Notes: generated by a model from the letters alone, not told the origin. A stretch of DNA of 64,000 nt from Gillisia sp. Hel1_33_143 (GCF_900104765.1 NZ_LT629737.1:1178001-1242000), one strand, 5' to 3'. Shown: positions 34,153 through 43,044, counted from the first letter of the stretch. Numbers and translations are program-made.

Positions 34153-35079
34153 ATGAATATATTAATATACGGTACCGGTGGCGTAGGTGGTTATTTTGGG
34201 GGAAGAATTGCAGATGCCGGATATAAAGTTAGTATGATTGCCAGAGGTGAACACTTAGAAGCAATTCAGCAAAACGGATTGGAAGTAGAGAGCATCAATG
34301 GTAATTTTAGAGTTGAACCTTTTCTTGCTACAGACGATCTTAGTAAAGTTCCATCTCCAGATCTAATAATTTTAGGAATTAAATCTTGGCAAATTCCTGA
34401 GGCTGCTAAAGCATTAAAGCCTTTTGTTGGAGAAGAAACCATGATCTTACCGTTGCAAAATGGGGCCAATAATGTTGAAAATCTACTAAAAGTATTTCCT
34501 AAAAAGAATGTCATAGGAGGGCTTTGTAATATTGTGACTTTCGTAACGGGCCCCGGACAAATAAAACACGCTTCTCGAGATCCGCTGATCACTTTTGGAG
34601 AACTTGATAATTCTAAATCGGAGAGAATCCTTCAGCTAAAAGAGATCTTTGATGATTCGAAAATCACCAATATTATTCCCGAAAACATTCAAATAGAGAT
34701 CTGGCAGAAATTTTTGTTTATTACCACCGTTAGCGGTCTTGGTGGACTCACTCGAGTATCTATAGATGTTATGCGAGAAAGCGAGTATTTATATGGTCTT
34801 ATGAAAAATACAGCTAAGGAAATTTTGGCTGTTGCAAATGCCAAAGGAATAGCGCTTTCTCAAAAGAATTATGACTGGGCTTTTGAGGTTATTCAGAAAC
34901 TTCCGGTAGGAACCACGGCTTCTACTCAAAGGGATATTATGAGCGGAAAACCTTCAGAATTGGAAAATTTTAATGGCTATATAGTTAAAGAAGGCAAGCG
35001 TTTGGGAATTGCTACACCTGTAAATGAATATGTTTATGAGTGTTTATTGCCCATGGAGAAGAAGGCCAGAGCTCAGTAA
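34153..35079 (+). CDS. panE: 2-dehydropantoate 2-reductase (ketopantoate reductase)
   Basis: NADPH-dependent enzyme forming pantoate for coenzyme A synthesis. The 308-residue product opens with the nucleotide-binding MNILIYGTGGVGGYFGGRIADAG, has the TxQNG-like ILPLQNGANNVENL, the catalytic-region EIWQKFLFITTVSGLGGLTR (lysine in WQKF), and the C-terminal STQRDIMSGKPSELENFNGY motif for substrate binding. Paralogues are common, so other 2-ketoacid reductase activity is possible. It stands alone, divergent from ftsX, and precedes leuS, which has its own promoter. Confidence 0.9.
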   Translation: MNILIYGTGGVGGYFGGRIADAGYKVSMIARGEHLEAIQQNGLEVESINGNFRVEPFLATDDLSKVPSPDLIILGIKSWQIPEAAKALKPFVGEETMILPLQNGANNVENLLKVFPKKNVIGGLCNIVTFVTGPGQIKHASRDPLITFGELDNSKSERILQLKEIFDDSKITNIIPENIQIEIWQKFLFITTVSGLGGLTRVSIDVMRESEYLYGLMKNTAKEILAVANAKGIALSQKNYDWAFEVIQKLPVGTTASTQRDIMSGKPSELENFNGYIVKEGKRLGIATPVNEYVYECLLPMEKKARAQ

Positions 35080-35120
35080 AAATCCGTAAGCCTTAAGTAT
35101 TCTATACGTGTATAAAATCG

Positions 35121-35128
35121 TAACTTTG
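35121..35128 (+). promoter_or_regulatory. -7 box of leuS
   Basis: TAACTTTG, an exact TAnnTTTG match, is 57 bases before the leuS ATG. Transcription would start near 35132-35135, immediately before a terminator-like hairpin. No good -33 TTTG is visible. Confidence 0.6.
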
Positions 35129-35136
35129 TGGCTTAT

Positions 35137-35168
35137 TCCTGAAATTTTAGTTTCAGGATTTATTTTTT
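35137..35168 (+). terminator. Terminator-like hairpin in the leuS leader
   Basis: TCCTGAAA (35137-35144) pairs with TTTCAGGA (35151-35158) over a 6-base loop, followed by TTTATTTTTT. It lies between the predicted start site and the leuS ATG at 35185, so it could act as an attenuator or protective 5' structure. Confidence 0.65.
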
Positions 35169-35184
35169 CTAGAAAATTATAGCA

Positions 35185-38058
35185 ATGAGTTACCATTTTA
35201 ACGAGATTGAGGCCAAGTGGCAGAAATATTGGGCAGAGAACCAAACTTTTCAAGCAAAGAACAATAGCGATAAACCTAAATATTATGTGCTGGATATGTT
35301 TCCTTATCCATCTGGTGCAGGATTACATGTTGGGCATCCGCTAGGTTATATTGCCAGTGATATCTATGCTAGATTCAAGCGTCATAAAGGTTTTAATGTG
35401 TTGCATCCTCAAGGTTATGATAGTTTTGGATTACCTGCAGAGCAGTATGCTATTCAAACCGGTCAACATCCTGCTATAACTACAGAAGAGAATATTGCCA
35501 GATATAGAGAACAATTAGATAAAATAGGATTTTCTTTTGATTGGAGCAGAGAAGTGCGCACCAGTAATGCAGAGTATTACAAATGGACGCAATGGATCTT
35601 TATTCAGCTTTTTGATTCTTGGTATGATGTTGCTGAAGATAAATCTAGAGCAATTTCAGAATTGGTAGGAATTTTTGCTGCGGAAGGAAACTCTGCGGTA
35701 AATGCTGCTTGTGATGATGAAATTGAAGAATTTTCTGCTGCAGATTGGAATGCTTATTCTGAAGAAGAAAAACAACAAATCTTATTAAAATACAGACTTA
35801 CTTATTTAGCTGAAACCGAGGTGAACTGGTGCCCACAATTGGGAACTGTGTTGGCTAATGACGAAATTGTGAATGGAGTTTCAGAGCGTGGAGGATATCC
35901 TGTTGTTCGCAAGAAAATGACACAATGGAGCATGCGTATCTCTGCGTTTGCTGAAAGATTATTGCAAGGTCTGGAAAACATAGATTGGAGCGAAAGCTTA
36001 AAAGAAAGTCAGCGTAACTGGATCGGGAAATCTGTGGGTGCTTTGGTGAAATTCAAGGAACAAAATACCGGAATAGATATTTCAGTTTTCACCACAAGAC
36101 CAGATACTATTTACGGAGTAACTTTTATGACCCTTGCGCCGGAACATGAATTGGTAGAAAAGATAACCACCGCAAAGCAAAAAGAAGAAGTTGAAGCCTA
36201 TATAAAAGCATCAGCAAGAAGAAGTGAGCGTGAGCGTATGGCAGATGTAAAGACTATATCAGGAGTTTTTACAGGTGCTTATGCAGAACATCCTCTAACT
36301 AAAGAGCCAATTCCTATCTGGATTGGAGATTATGTACTTGCAGGCTATGGAACCGGAGCTGTAATGGCGGTGCCATGTGGAGATCAACGTGATTATGATT
36401 TTGCGAAGCATTTTGAGCTTCCTATCAAGAATATTTTTGAAAATGTAGATATTTCTGAAGAAGCTTTTTCAGGAAAAGAAGGAACTGTTATTGCAAATTC
36501 AGATTTTCTTAGCGGACTTTCTTATAAAGAAGCTTTAAACAAAGCCATTCTGGAATTAGAAAAATTAGGCAGAGGTAAAGGAAAGACCAATTATAGATTG
36601 AGAGATGCGGTTTTCTCTCGCCAAAGATATTGGGGAGAACCATTTCCTGTGTACTACGTAAACGGACTTCCGCAAATGATCGAAAAAGAACATTTGCCAT
36701 TAAGATTGCCTGAAGTTGAGAAATATTTACCAACCGAAACAGGAGAACCTCCTCTAGGAAACTCTTCTGAATGGGCTTGGGATACAAAGAATAATAAAGT
36801 GGTTTCTAATGAGATGCTGAAACAAGTTCAGCATGACGAAGCTAATAAAAATGTCACCCCGAGCGAAGTCGAGGGGTCTTTAGACAATGGAATATATCCT
36901 TTGGAGCTAAATACCATGCCTGGATGGGCAGGAAGTTCTTGGTATTTCTTTAGATATATGGATGCTCAAAATGAAGATAGATTTACTTCAGAAGAAGCTC
37001 AGAACTACTGGGAAAATGTAGACCTATATATTGGTGGTAGCGAGCATGCTACTGGTCACTTGTTATATTCAAGATTTTGGACCAAGTTCTTATATGACCG
37101 TAAAATGGTAACTGTAGAAGAACCTTTCAAAAAATTGATCAACCAAGGGATGATCTTGGGAACCAGTGCTTTTGTGTACAGAATAGAAGGAGAGAACAAA
37201 TTTGTTTCTAAGAATTTTATCGAAGGTAAAAATGTACAGCCAATTCATGCAGATGTTTCTTTTGTAAATGCTTCTGAAGAATTAGATGTTGAAGCTTTCA
37301 AAAAATGGAGGCCAGAGTTTGGAAATGCTGAGTTTGTAACTGAAGATGGAAAGTATATTGTAGGTAGAGAGGTAGAGAAAATGTCTAAATCTAAGTACAA
37401 TGTGGTAAATCCAGATGAGATCTGTCAGCAATATGGCGCAGATACTTTAAGGATGTACGAAATGTTCTTAGGGCCTTTAGAACAGGCAAAACCTTGGAAT
37501 ACTGCTGGAATCACAGGAGTGCATAGTTTCTTGAAAAAATTCTGGAAATTATATTTCAACGGAGAAACATTTGAAGTTTCAGACGCGAAGCCTTCAGCAG
37601 ATTCTTTAAAAACACTTCATAAGACCATCAAAAAAGTAACCGAAGATATCGCAGCTTTCAGCTTTAATACTTCAGTTTCAACCTTTATGATCTGTGTAAA
37701 TGAACTTTCAGCGCAAAAATGCAATCAGAGAGAGATCTTAAAACCTTTAGCTATTCTTTTAGCGCCTTACGCTCCGCATATTGCTGAAGAGTTATGGCAA
37801 AAATTAGGTCATTCTGAATCTATTTCAACAGCTGAATATCCTGTGTTTGAAGAGAAGTATTTAATAGAAAGCACCAAAGAATATCCAGTTTCCTTTAACG
37901 GGAAAATGAGATTTACGTTGGAATTGCCTTTAGATATGGGCAAAGATGAAATAGAAAAAACGGTGATGGCAGATGAAAGAACCCAAAAACAATTGGAAGG
38001 AAGAACTCCTAAAAAGGTGATCGTTGTTCCCGGAAAGATCGTAAATATTGTAGGCTAA
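35185..38058 (+). CDS. leuS: Leucyl-tRNA synthetase with an in-frame repeat insertion
   Basis: Class I aminoacyl-tRNA synthetase charging tRNA-Leu. The 957-residue product has the HIGH motif as HVGH (residues 48-51), an editing domain containing TTRPDTIYGVTFM, the conserved TMPGWAGSSWYFFRYMD, the KMSKS loop (732-736), and the C-terminal anticodon-binding domain. Residues 544-566 (MLKQVQHDEANKNVTPSEVE then GSL) are not leuS sequence. They are encoded by a copy of the intergenic repeat seen at 10363-10475, inserted in frame just before the TMPGWAGSSWY motif. The frame is intact through both ends, so the enzyme is presumably functional. Confidence 0.97.
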   Translation: MSYHFNEIEAKWQKYWAENQTFQAKNNSDKPKYYVLDMFPYPSGAGLHVGHPLGYIASDIYARFKRHKGFNVLHPQGYDSFGLPAEQYAIQTGQHPAITTEENIARYREQLDKIGFSFDWSREVRTSNAEYYKWTQWIFIQLFDSWYDVAEDKSRAISELVGIFAAEGNSAVNAACDDEIEEFSAADWNAYSEEEKQQILLKYRLTYLAETEVNWCPQLGTVLANDEIVNGVSERGGYPVVRKKMTQWSMRISAFAERLLQGLENIDWSESLKESQRNWIGKSVGALVKFKEQNTGIDISVFTTRPDTIYGVTFMTLAPEHELVEKITTAKQKEEVEAYIKASARRSERERMADVKTISGVFTGAYAEHPLTKEPIPIWIGDYVLAGYGTGAVMAVPCGDQRDYDFAKHFELPIKNIFENVDISEEAFSGKEGTVIANSDFLSGLSYKEALNKAILELEKLGRGKGKTNYRLRDAVFSRQRYWGEPFPVYYVNGLPQMIEKEHLPLRLPEVEKYLPTETGEPPLGNSSEWAWDTKNNKVVSNEMLKQVQHDEANKNVTPSEVEGSLDNGIYPLELNTMPGWAGSSWYFFRYMDAQNEDRFTSEEAQNYWENVDLYIGGSEHATGHLLYSRFWTKFLYDRKMVTVEEPFKKLINQGMILGTSAFVYRIEGENKFVSKNFIEGKNVQPIHADVSFVNASEELDVEAFKKWRPEFGNAEFVTEDGKYIVGREVEKMSKSKYNVVNPDEICQQYGADTLRMYEMFLGPLEQAKPWNTAGITGVHSFLKKFWKLYFNGETFEVSDAKPSADSLKTLHKTIKKVTEDIAAFSFNTSVSTFMICVNELSAQKCNQREILKPLAILLAPYAPHIAEELWQKLGHSESISTAEYPVFEEKYLIESTKEYPVSFNGKMRFTLELPLDMGKDEIEKTVMADERTQKQLEGRTPKKVIVVPGKIVNIVG
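36811..36880. repeat. Composite repeat, copy C, inside the leuS coding region
   Basis: The left module, GAGATGCTGAAACAAGTTCA followed by GCATGACG (36811-36838), contains the perfect 8-bp stem ATGCTGAA (36814-36821) / TTCAGCAT (36827-36834). After AAGCTAATAAAAAT comes GTCACCCCGAGCGAAGTCGA (36853-36872) and GGGGTC. Both modules and the AATAAAA linker align with copy A at 10363-10430. Confidence 0.85.
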
Positions 38059-38078
38059 GCACTCGAACTGTTTTTGAT

Positions 38079-38086
38079 TATATTTG
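38079..38086 (+). promoter_or_regulatory. -7 box very close to the DUF4230 start
   Basis: TATATTTG, an exact match, ends five bases before the ATG at 38091, implying a leaderless or nearly leaderless mRNA if used. Confidence 0.55.
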
Positions 38087-38090
38087 AAGT

Positions 38091-38702
38091 ATGGAATATC
38101 TTTTTATAGGACTTGCCGCCGGTGCCATTGTTGCTTATTTCATTTTTGCCAGATTCAGCAATCATAATAAGAAGCAGAAGGCAGATGAGCAATCGGTGAT
38201 CTTGATGGATAAGATCAAGAGCGTTTGTAAATTCATCACCGTAGAAGGCGATTTCTCTGAGATCTATCATTATGAAAATCTGAAAGAGAAATATGTGAGT
38301 CTTATCTTCGGAAAGAAAAAAGCCATTGTTCTTATTACTGCAAAAGCTCATATAGGTTTTGATCTTAGTAAGATCAGGATGGATAGCGATAACGAAGCAA
38401 AGAAGATCATACTTACCAATTTTCCGCAGCCGGAATTATTAACGGTAGAAACAGATTTTAAATATTACGATAAGCGTGAAGGTTGGGCAAATCCTTTTAC
38501 CACTTCAGATCTTACCGATATAAATAGAGATGCGAAAAAGCATATTGTAGACAAGATCCCTCAAAGCGGACTTTTGGAAAAAGCCAGAAAAGAAGCATTG
38601 AGTACCATTCTTCTTATTGAAAAAATAGTAGAAACTATTGGTTGGAAGCTAGATTATACTGCCTTAGAAACTCAAACCGAAGAGCAGCCGAAATTGAAAT
38701 AA
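38091..38702 (+). CDS. DUF4230 membrane-anchored protein
   Basis: A 203-residue protein with one N-terminal helix (about residues 3-22, IGLAAGAIVAYFIFARF), then a basic stretch and a soluble domain. That domain contains KSVCKFITVEGDFSEIYHYEN, KKAIVLITAKAHIGFDLSKI and LTVETDFKYYDKREGWANPFT, the pattern of DUF4230, widespread in Bacteroidota and Firmicutes and of unknown function. It starts 32 bases after leuS with its own -7 box. The following MmcQ gene is 37 bases away on the same strand. Confidence 0.85.
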   Translation: MEYLFIGLAAGAIVAYFIFARFSNHNKKQKADEQSVILMDKIKSVCKFITVEGDFSEIYHYENLKEKYVSLIFGKKKAIVLITAKAHIGFDLSKIRMDSDNEAKKIILTNFPQPELLTVETDFKYYDKREGWANPFTTSDLTDINRDAKKHIVDKIPQSGLLEKARKEALSTILLIEKIVETIGWKLDYTALETQTEEQPKLK

Positions 38703-38739
38703 ATCAGTTCTATCCTAAATCTCTTTTAAATTAATAACT

Positions 38740-39099
38740 ATGGATATCGATGTTCTAAGAGATTATTGCCTAGCCAAAAAAGGCGTTACAGAAGAACTTC
38801 CCTTTGGTCCGGATACCTTAGTTTTTAAAGTGATGGGAAAAATGTTCGCTTTGGTTGGTTTAGATGAGGTGCCTTTACGAGTGAATTTAAAATGCGATCC
38901 GGAGAAAGCAATTCAGCTAAGAGAAGAATATCCGGAAATTATTTTACCGGGATACCATATGAATAAACAACACTGGAATACGGTTGTTTTAAATGGAACT
39001 ATCAATAGCTCAATGATCTTTGAATTGATAGATCACTCTTATACGTTAGTTGTTTCCAGCCTTACCAAAAAATTACAACAAGAACTTAACAGCCTATAA
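38740..39099 (+). CDS. MmcQ/YjbR family protein
   Basis: A 119-residue CyaY-like-fold protein of the MmcQ/YjbR family. It shows the typical opening LRDYCLAKKGVTEELPFGPDTLVFKVMGKMFAL, then LKCDPEKAIQLREEYPEIILPGYHMNKQHWNTV and a terminal DHSYTLVVSSLTKK. Family members have a DNA-binding-like double-wing surface, but their biological role is not settled. It stands between DUF4230 and a MutS-like gene on the same strand with short spacers, perhaps one transcript. Confidence 0.9.
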   Translation: MDIDVLRDYCLAKKGVTEELPFGPDTLVFKVMGKMFALVGLDEVPLRVNLKCDPEKAIQLREEYPEIILPGYHMNKQHWNTVVLNGTINSSMIFELIDHSYTLVVSSLTKKLQQELNSL

Positions 39100-39117
39100 T
39101 CAACAGTAAATTTCTGT

Positions 39118-40887
39118 ATGACAACATTAGAATTTTATACGCAAGAAAAAAATAAACAGGAAGATCTATTAAAAACTGCCAATAAAAAGCTGAGTCTTTC
39201 CAGCTTGCTTAGGTTGGCTGTTTTTCTAATTACTGCTTTTGGCATCTATTACTTTTTCGGCGATTTTAAGGTGATTGCTTTTATATTTCTTGTAGGTATC
39301 GCCATTTTTCTATTTTTAGTATCTCGGCATTCTGATATGCAATATCAGAGAGATAAGATCAAACAATTGGTAGAGATCAATGCTCAGGAAATAAGAGTGC
39401 TTCAAAGGAATTATTCAGATCTGCCAACTGGTAAAGAATATGAAAATCCGTTACATCCTTTTAGTCACGATATTGATCTTTTTGGGAAAGGTTCTTTTTT
39501 TCAATATATAAACAGAGCAGCACTAAGAGAAGGAGAGATCAAACTTGCGGGAATTTTAACTGAAAATTCAATTGATGGAATTGTTAAGAAACAAGAAGCC
39601 ATTAAGGAGTTGGCAGATAAAGTGCTGTGGAGACAAGAATTCACGGCGGTAGCCAATCTTGTGAAAACTGAAACTCCTTCAAACACAGTGCTTGAATGGT
39701 TCCGTAGTTATAAAAGTTTTGTTCCGAAATACATTCCGTGGGTTGCGGCCGGGTTTTCTATTATTTCGCTGCTTCTTTGTATTGGTTATTTTGCAGATTA
39801 CGTTACCGGACTGCAATTTTTTCTTTGGTTTTTGGCAGGATTGCTTTATTCCGGGTTCTATTTAAGAAATGTGAACCTACTATCTATGAGTGTAGATAAA
39901 GTGCAGGATACTTTTCATCAATATCACCAATTATTGGGAATGATGGAGAATACCGAATTTTCTTCTGGGATTTTAAAAAAGCAACAACAGGAAATACATT
40001 CTGAAACTAAAAAAGCATCTGCCATTTTTAAAGAATTTTCTAAAGCGATAGATTCTTTAGACCAGAGAAGCAATTTTTTGATCGGAGTTTTGCTAAACGG
40101 ATTTTTATTGTGGGATCTTCAACAATCTTATAAACTCGAAAAATGGATCAGGAACTATCATCAAAATGTGAAAAGTTGGTTTGAGGTAATTGAAAAGATG
40201 GATGCTTATAACAGTCTCGGGAATTTTGCTTTTAATCACCCGCAATTTGTGTTTCCAAATATCAATTCAGATGAGCATATCATAAAAGCTACTAGTCTTG
40301 CGCATCCATTATTGAATCCTGAAAAGCGTATCGCAAATAATTTCAGTATAGAAAATGAACAATTTTTTATAATTACCGGAGCGAACATGGCGGGAAAAAG
40401 TACTTTTTTAAGAACGGTTTCTTTGCAAATTGTCATGGCAAATATTGGATTGCCGGTTTGTGCTACCAGTTGCGATTATTCTCCTATAAAACTCATTACG
40501 AGCATGCGCACCACAGATTCGTTAAGCGATGATGAATCTTATTTCTTTTCAGAATTAAAACGACTTCAGTTTATTGTAAATGAAATTAAAACCGATAAAT
40601 ATTTTATCATATTAGATGAAATTTTGAAAGGTACCAATAGTACCGATAAAGCGATTGGTTCCAGAAAATTCATTCAAAAGTTAGTTGGTTCACATTCTAC
40701 AGGAATTATTGCTACGCACGATCTTAGTTTATGTGAAGTGGCTACAGAATTACCTCAAGTGGAAAACCATTATTTTGATGCAGAGATAATCAATGATGAA
40801 TTGCATTTTGACTATAAATTTAAGGATGGAATTTGCCAGAATATGAATGCTTCCTTTCTTTTGAAAAAGATGAAGATCGTAGACTAA
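39118..40887 (+). CDS. Membrane-anchored MutS-family ATPase
   Basis: A 589-residue protein whose C-terminal 180 residues are a clear MutS-type ABC ATPase: Walker A GANMAGKSTFLR (421-432), SMRTTDSLSDDESYFFSEL (462-480), Walker B FIILDEILKGTNSTDKA (496-512), and ATHD (532-535). The N-terminal half is unlike mismatch-repair MutS. It lacks the mismatch-recognition domain and has two pairs of membrane helices (about 31-68 and 205-250) around a core-like helical region. It is therefore a MutS homologue of unknown function fixed in the membrane. It is often annotated simply as MutS; a mismatch-repair role is doubtful. Confidence 0.85.
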   Translation: MTTLEFYTQEKNKQEDLLKTANKKLSLSSLLRLAVFLITAFGIYYFFGDFKVIAFIFLVGIAIFLFLVSRHSDMQYQRDKIKQLVEINAQEIRVLQRNYSDLPTGKEYENPLHPFSHDIDLFGKGSFFQYINRAALREGEIKLAGILTENSIDGIVKKQEAIKELADKVLWRQEFTAVANLVKTETPSNTVLEWFRSYKSFVPKYIPWVAAGFSIISLLLCIGYFADYVTGLQFFLWFLAGLLYSGFYLRNVNLLSMSVDKVQDTFHQYHQLLGMMENTEFSSGILKKQQQEIHSETKKASAIFKEFSKAIDSLDQRSNFLIGVLLNGFLLWDLQQSYKLEKWIRNYHQNVKSWFEVIEKMDAYNSLGNFAFNHPQFVFPNINSDEHIIKATSLAHPLLNPEKRIANNFSIENEQFFIITGANMAGKSTFLRTVSLQIVMANIGLPVCATSCDYSPIKLITSMRTTDSLSDDESYFFSELKRLQFIVNEIKTDKYFIILDEILKGTNSTDKAIGSRKFIQKLVGSHSTGIIATHDLSLCEVATELPQVENHYFDAEIINDELHFDYKFKDGICQNMNASFLLKKMKIVD

Positions 40888-40930
40888 GCCACCAAGAGGC
40901 TTTTTACATATTTTACTAAGCTTGTTAAAG

Positions 40931-40953
40931 CATCTCGACTCCGCTCGATGTGA
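40931..40953. repeat. Composite intergenic repeat, copy D (half)
   Basis: CATCTCGACTCCGCTCGATG then TGAC is the reverse complement of the GTCAC-GAGCGGAGTCGA half found at 28299. It lies 28 bases before the glycosyltransferase ATG. Confidence 0.6.
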
Positions 40954-40981
40954 CAACGAAAACTTAATCACGTATTCCTTA

Positions 40982-42409
40982 ATGAAGAAGTTCTTTCAAT
41001 ACCACAAAATGACCTTGCTAATGGCAGTCGCGGTGGTATTGTTCTATTTCTCTTTTGCATACGATCTAGATCGCGCAGATTTTATTAAACTTTTTGGACT
41101 TTACACGGGAGCTTTCTTTTTAACCTGGAAGATCGTCAAGATCGAGAAGAGCCAATTCTGGTTACTCGCAACGCTGGCATTAGTTTTTAGGTTGATTTTT
41201 CTCTTTGCTATTCCCAATCTCTCACAAGATTTTTATCGATTTATATGGGATGGCAGAATGATCGCCGCGGGATGGAATCCATATTTATATTTACCTGAAA
41301 ATTTAATAGCTTCGGGAACAGCTCCTATCGCTCAGGCTCCTGAGTTATATAAAGGAATGGGAGCTTTGAATGCGAGTCATTACACCAATTATCCACCGCT
41401 AAATCAGATCATATTTGCATTAGCTGGGATACTTTCAGGAAAGAGTATTTTAGGTGCTGTAGTAGTGCTAAGATCGGTGATCATTTTAGCAGATCTTGGA
41501 ACTTTATATTTTGGAAGAAAATTGCTAAAGAAATTAAAGTTACCGGAATATCAGATCTTTTGGTTTATACTCAATCCGTTTATTATTATAGAACTTACCG
41601 GAAACCTTCATTTTGAAGGGGTGATGATATTTTTACTCATACTTTCGCTTTACTATTTAGTTATAAAAAAATGGATCTTAAGTGCTGTTTTTATCGCGCT
41701 TTCCATTTCTCTTAAACTTTTACCGTTGATCTTTTTACCCTTGTTATTTAGATTTTTCAGCAAGAAAAATAATGCTTACAATCTAAATTTTGGAAAGTTG
41801 ATCTTGTATTATCTTATAGTAGGAGCTGTGGTTATTTTAAGCTTTCTTCCTTTCCTTTCTTCAGAATTGATCTCGAACTTTATGGATAGTATTGGCTTAT
41901 GGTTTCAAAAATTTGAATTCAATGCCAGTATTTATTATGTGGTGAGGTGGGTTGGCTTTCAAGTTAAAGGCTACAATATTATCGCTACTGCAGGAAAGGT
42001 GCTGCCTGTACTTGTTATTCTTATTATTGGAGCATTGGCTTTGTTCAGAAAAAACAATTCCTTAAAGAAGCTTATTGTGAGTATGTTGTTAACGGTAAGT
42101 GTTTATTTCTTTCTTTCTACAACCATTCACCCTTGGTATGTAGCAATGCCCTTAATACTTTCTGTATTTACCAGATATAAATTTGCCCTGATCTGGTCTT
42201 TTATAGTGATTCTCAGTTATACCGCTTACATACATGAAATTTATCACGAAAATTTATGGCTTGTAGCACTAGAATATATAGTGGTAATAGGAATGTTTAT
42301 GTATGAAGTGTTTTGGCTTAAATTAGAATCTCCATCAAGACTCTTTGCCTTTGGCGATAATGATGAGGTTTCTGATGTAAATGATAGCGCCAAAGAAATG
42401 AGCCGATAA
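40982..42409 (+). CDS. Multi-membrane-span glycosyltransferase (polyprenyl-phosphate mannosyltransferase-like)
   Basis: A 475-residue integral membrane protein with about ten to twelve helices and the early acidic loop QDFYRFIWDGRMIAAGWNPYLY, typical of GT-C type glycosyltransferases using polyprenyl-phosphate sugars (mannosyltransferase/GT87-like). ATG 40982 is used; the upstream frame merely translates a repeat fragment. Its 3' end overlaps the convergent LAB_N gene by 75 bases. It probably transfers a sugar to lipid or protein on the periplasmic side; donor and acceptor are unknown. Confidence 0.8.
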   Translation: MKKFFQYHKMTLLMAVAVVLFYFSFAYDLDRADFIKLFGLYTGAFFLTWKIVKIEKSQFWLLATLALVFRLIFLFAIPNLSQDFYRFIWDGRMIAAGWNPYLYLPENLIASGTAPIAQAPELYKGMGALNASHYTNYPPLNQIIFALAGILSGKSILGAVVVLRSVIILADLGTLYFGRKLLKKLKLPEYQIFWFILNPFIIIELTGNLHFEGVMIFLLILSLYYLVIKKWILSAVFIALSISLKLLPLIFLPLLFRFFSKKNNAYNLNFGKLILYYLIVGAVVILSFLPFLSSELISNFMDSIGLWFQKFEFNASIYYVVRWVGFQVKGYNIIATAGKVLPVLVILIIGALALFRKNNSLKKLIVSMLLTVSVYFFLSTTIHPWYVAMPLILSVFTRYKFALIWSFIVILSYTAYIHEIYHENLWLVALEYIVVIGMFMYEVFWLKLESPSRLFAFGDNDEVSDVNDSAKEMSR

Positions 42410-42961
42410 TAGGACCGGATCTTTTCTGAAGATTGCATAGGTAAAAATAATTGCAGACCCAGTTAAACTGATGATCCAAAAAGTTTTTGGCAATGTGGAC
42501 TCCTGATTTTTTTCTGAATAATACCACTGATAAATAAACCTACCGGTATAAATTATTTGGCCTATTATACCCATTAAAACTATCCATAAAGCTAGATTTT
42601 CTCCGTGGAATAATTTGCTCCAATCTAGGGTAGCAAAAAATACCATATATAGCGTGATAAGGATAGGAGAAACAATAACTGCTACTTTAAGGAATATGTT
42701 TGAATCTTTCCAATGTCCTTTTAACTGAAGGTTTCTAAAGTAAACAGCATATATTAACGCTTGACCGATCATAATGGCAATATCATCTCTCAAATATCCG
42801 TAGATGAAGAAAAAGATTGCTCCAAGAAGGCTCAATTTCCAAAAAATAGTAGGTGTTTTTACCTCTTTTGCTTTTTCAGATCTTAGCCATTGAATGATCA
42901 ATCTTGAAGAAAACATAAGTTGTGCAAGAAAACCAATTCCGTAAACCAACCAGTCTTTCAT
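42335..42961 (-). CDS. Lipid-A-disaccharide synthase N-terminal-like (LAB_N) membrane protein
   Basis: A 208-residue membrane protein made of two similar three-helix repeats. Each has the LAB_N pattern GFLAQLMFSSRLIIQWLRSEK ... FWKLSLLGAIFFFIYGYLRDD ... YFRNLQL, repeated as GRFIYQWYYSEK ... FWIISLTGSAIIFTYAIFRKD ... YIRNLI. LAB_N domains are named from some LpxB fusions, but alone they look like small SWEET-like or lipid-linked sugar carriers; the function is unproven. It converges with and overlaps a membrane glycosyltransferase, which supports an envelope-glycan role. Confidence 0.85.
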   Translation of the reverse strand: MKDWLVYGIGFLAQLMFSSRLIIQWLRSEKAKEVKTPTIFWKLSLLGAIFFFIYGYLRDDIAIMIGQALIYAVYFRNLQLKGHWKDSNIFLKVAVIVSPILITLYMVFFATLDWSKLFHGENLALWIVLMGIIGQIIYTGRFIYQWYYSEKNQESTLPKTFWIISLTGSAIIFTYAIFRKDPVLLSAHFFGAIIYIRNLIIIAKGKES

Positions 42962-43009
42962 AATTTTTATGGATGTAAAAAGGTAAATATCTTAATCTAA
43001 CTCATAAAT

Positions 43010-43044
43010 AAAGGCTGCTCAATTATATATTATGAGCAGCCTTT
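43010..43044 (-). terminator. Intrinsic terminator of the polyamine operon
   Basis: AAAGGCTGCTCA (43010-43021) and TGAGCAGCCTTT (43033-43044) form a perfect 12-bp stem, 26 bases after the last gene of the speA-speB unit. Confidence 0.88.

Noticed and set aside
36784..36900. Frameshift or intron-like interruption in leuS
   Set aside because: The frame is continuous on both sides and the extra sequence matches an intergenic repeat, so it is an in-frame insertion.
40922..40981. Glycosyltransferase start at TTG 40922
   Set aside because: The extra codons translate repeat copy D; ATG 40982 begins the membrane protein.
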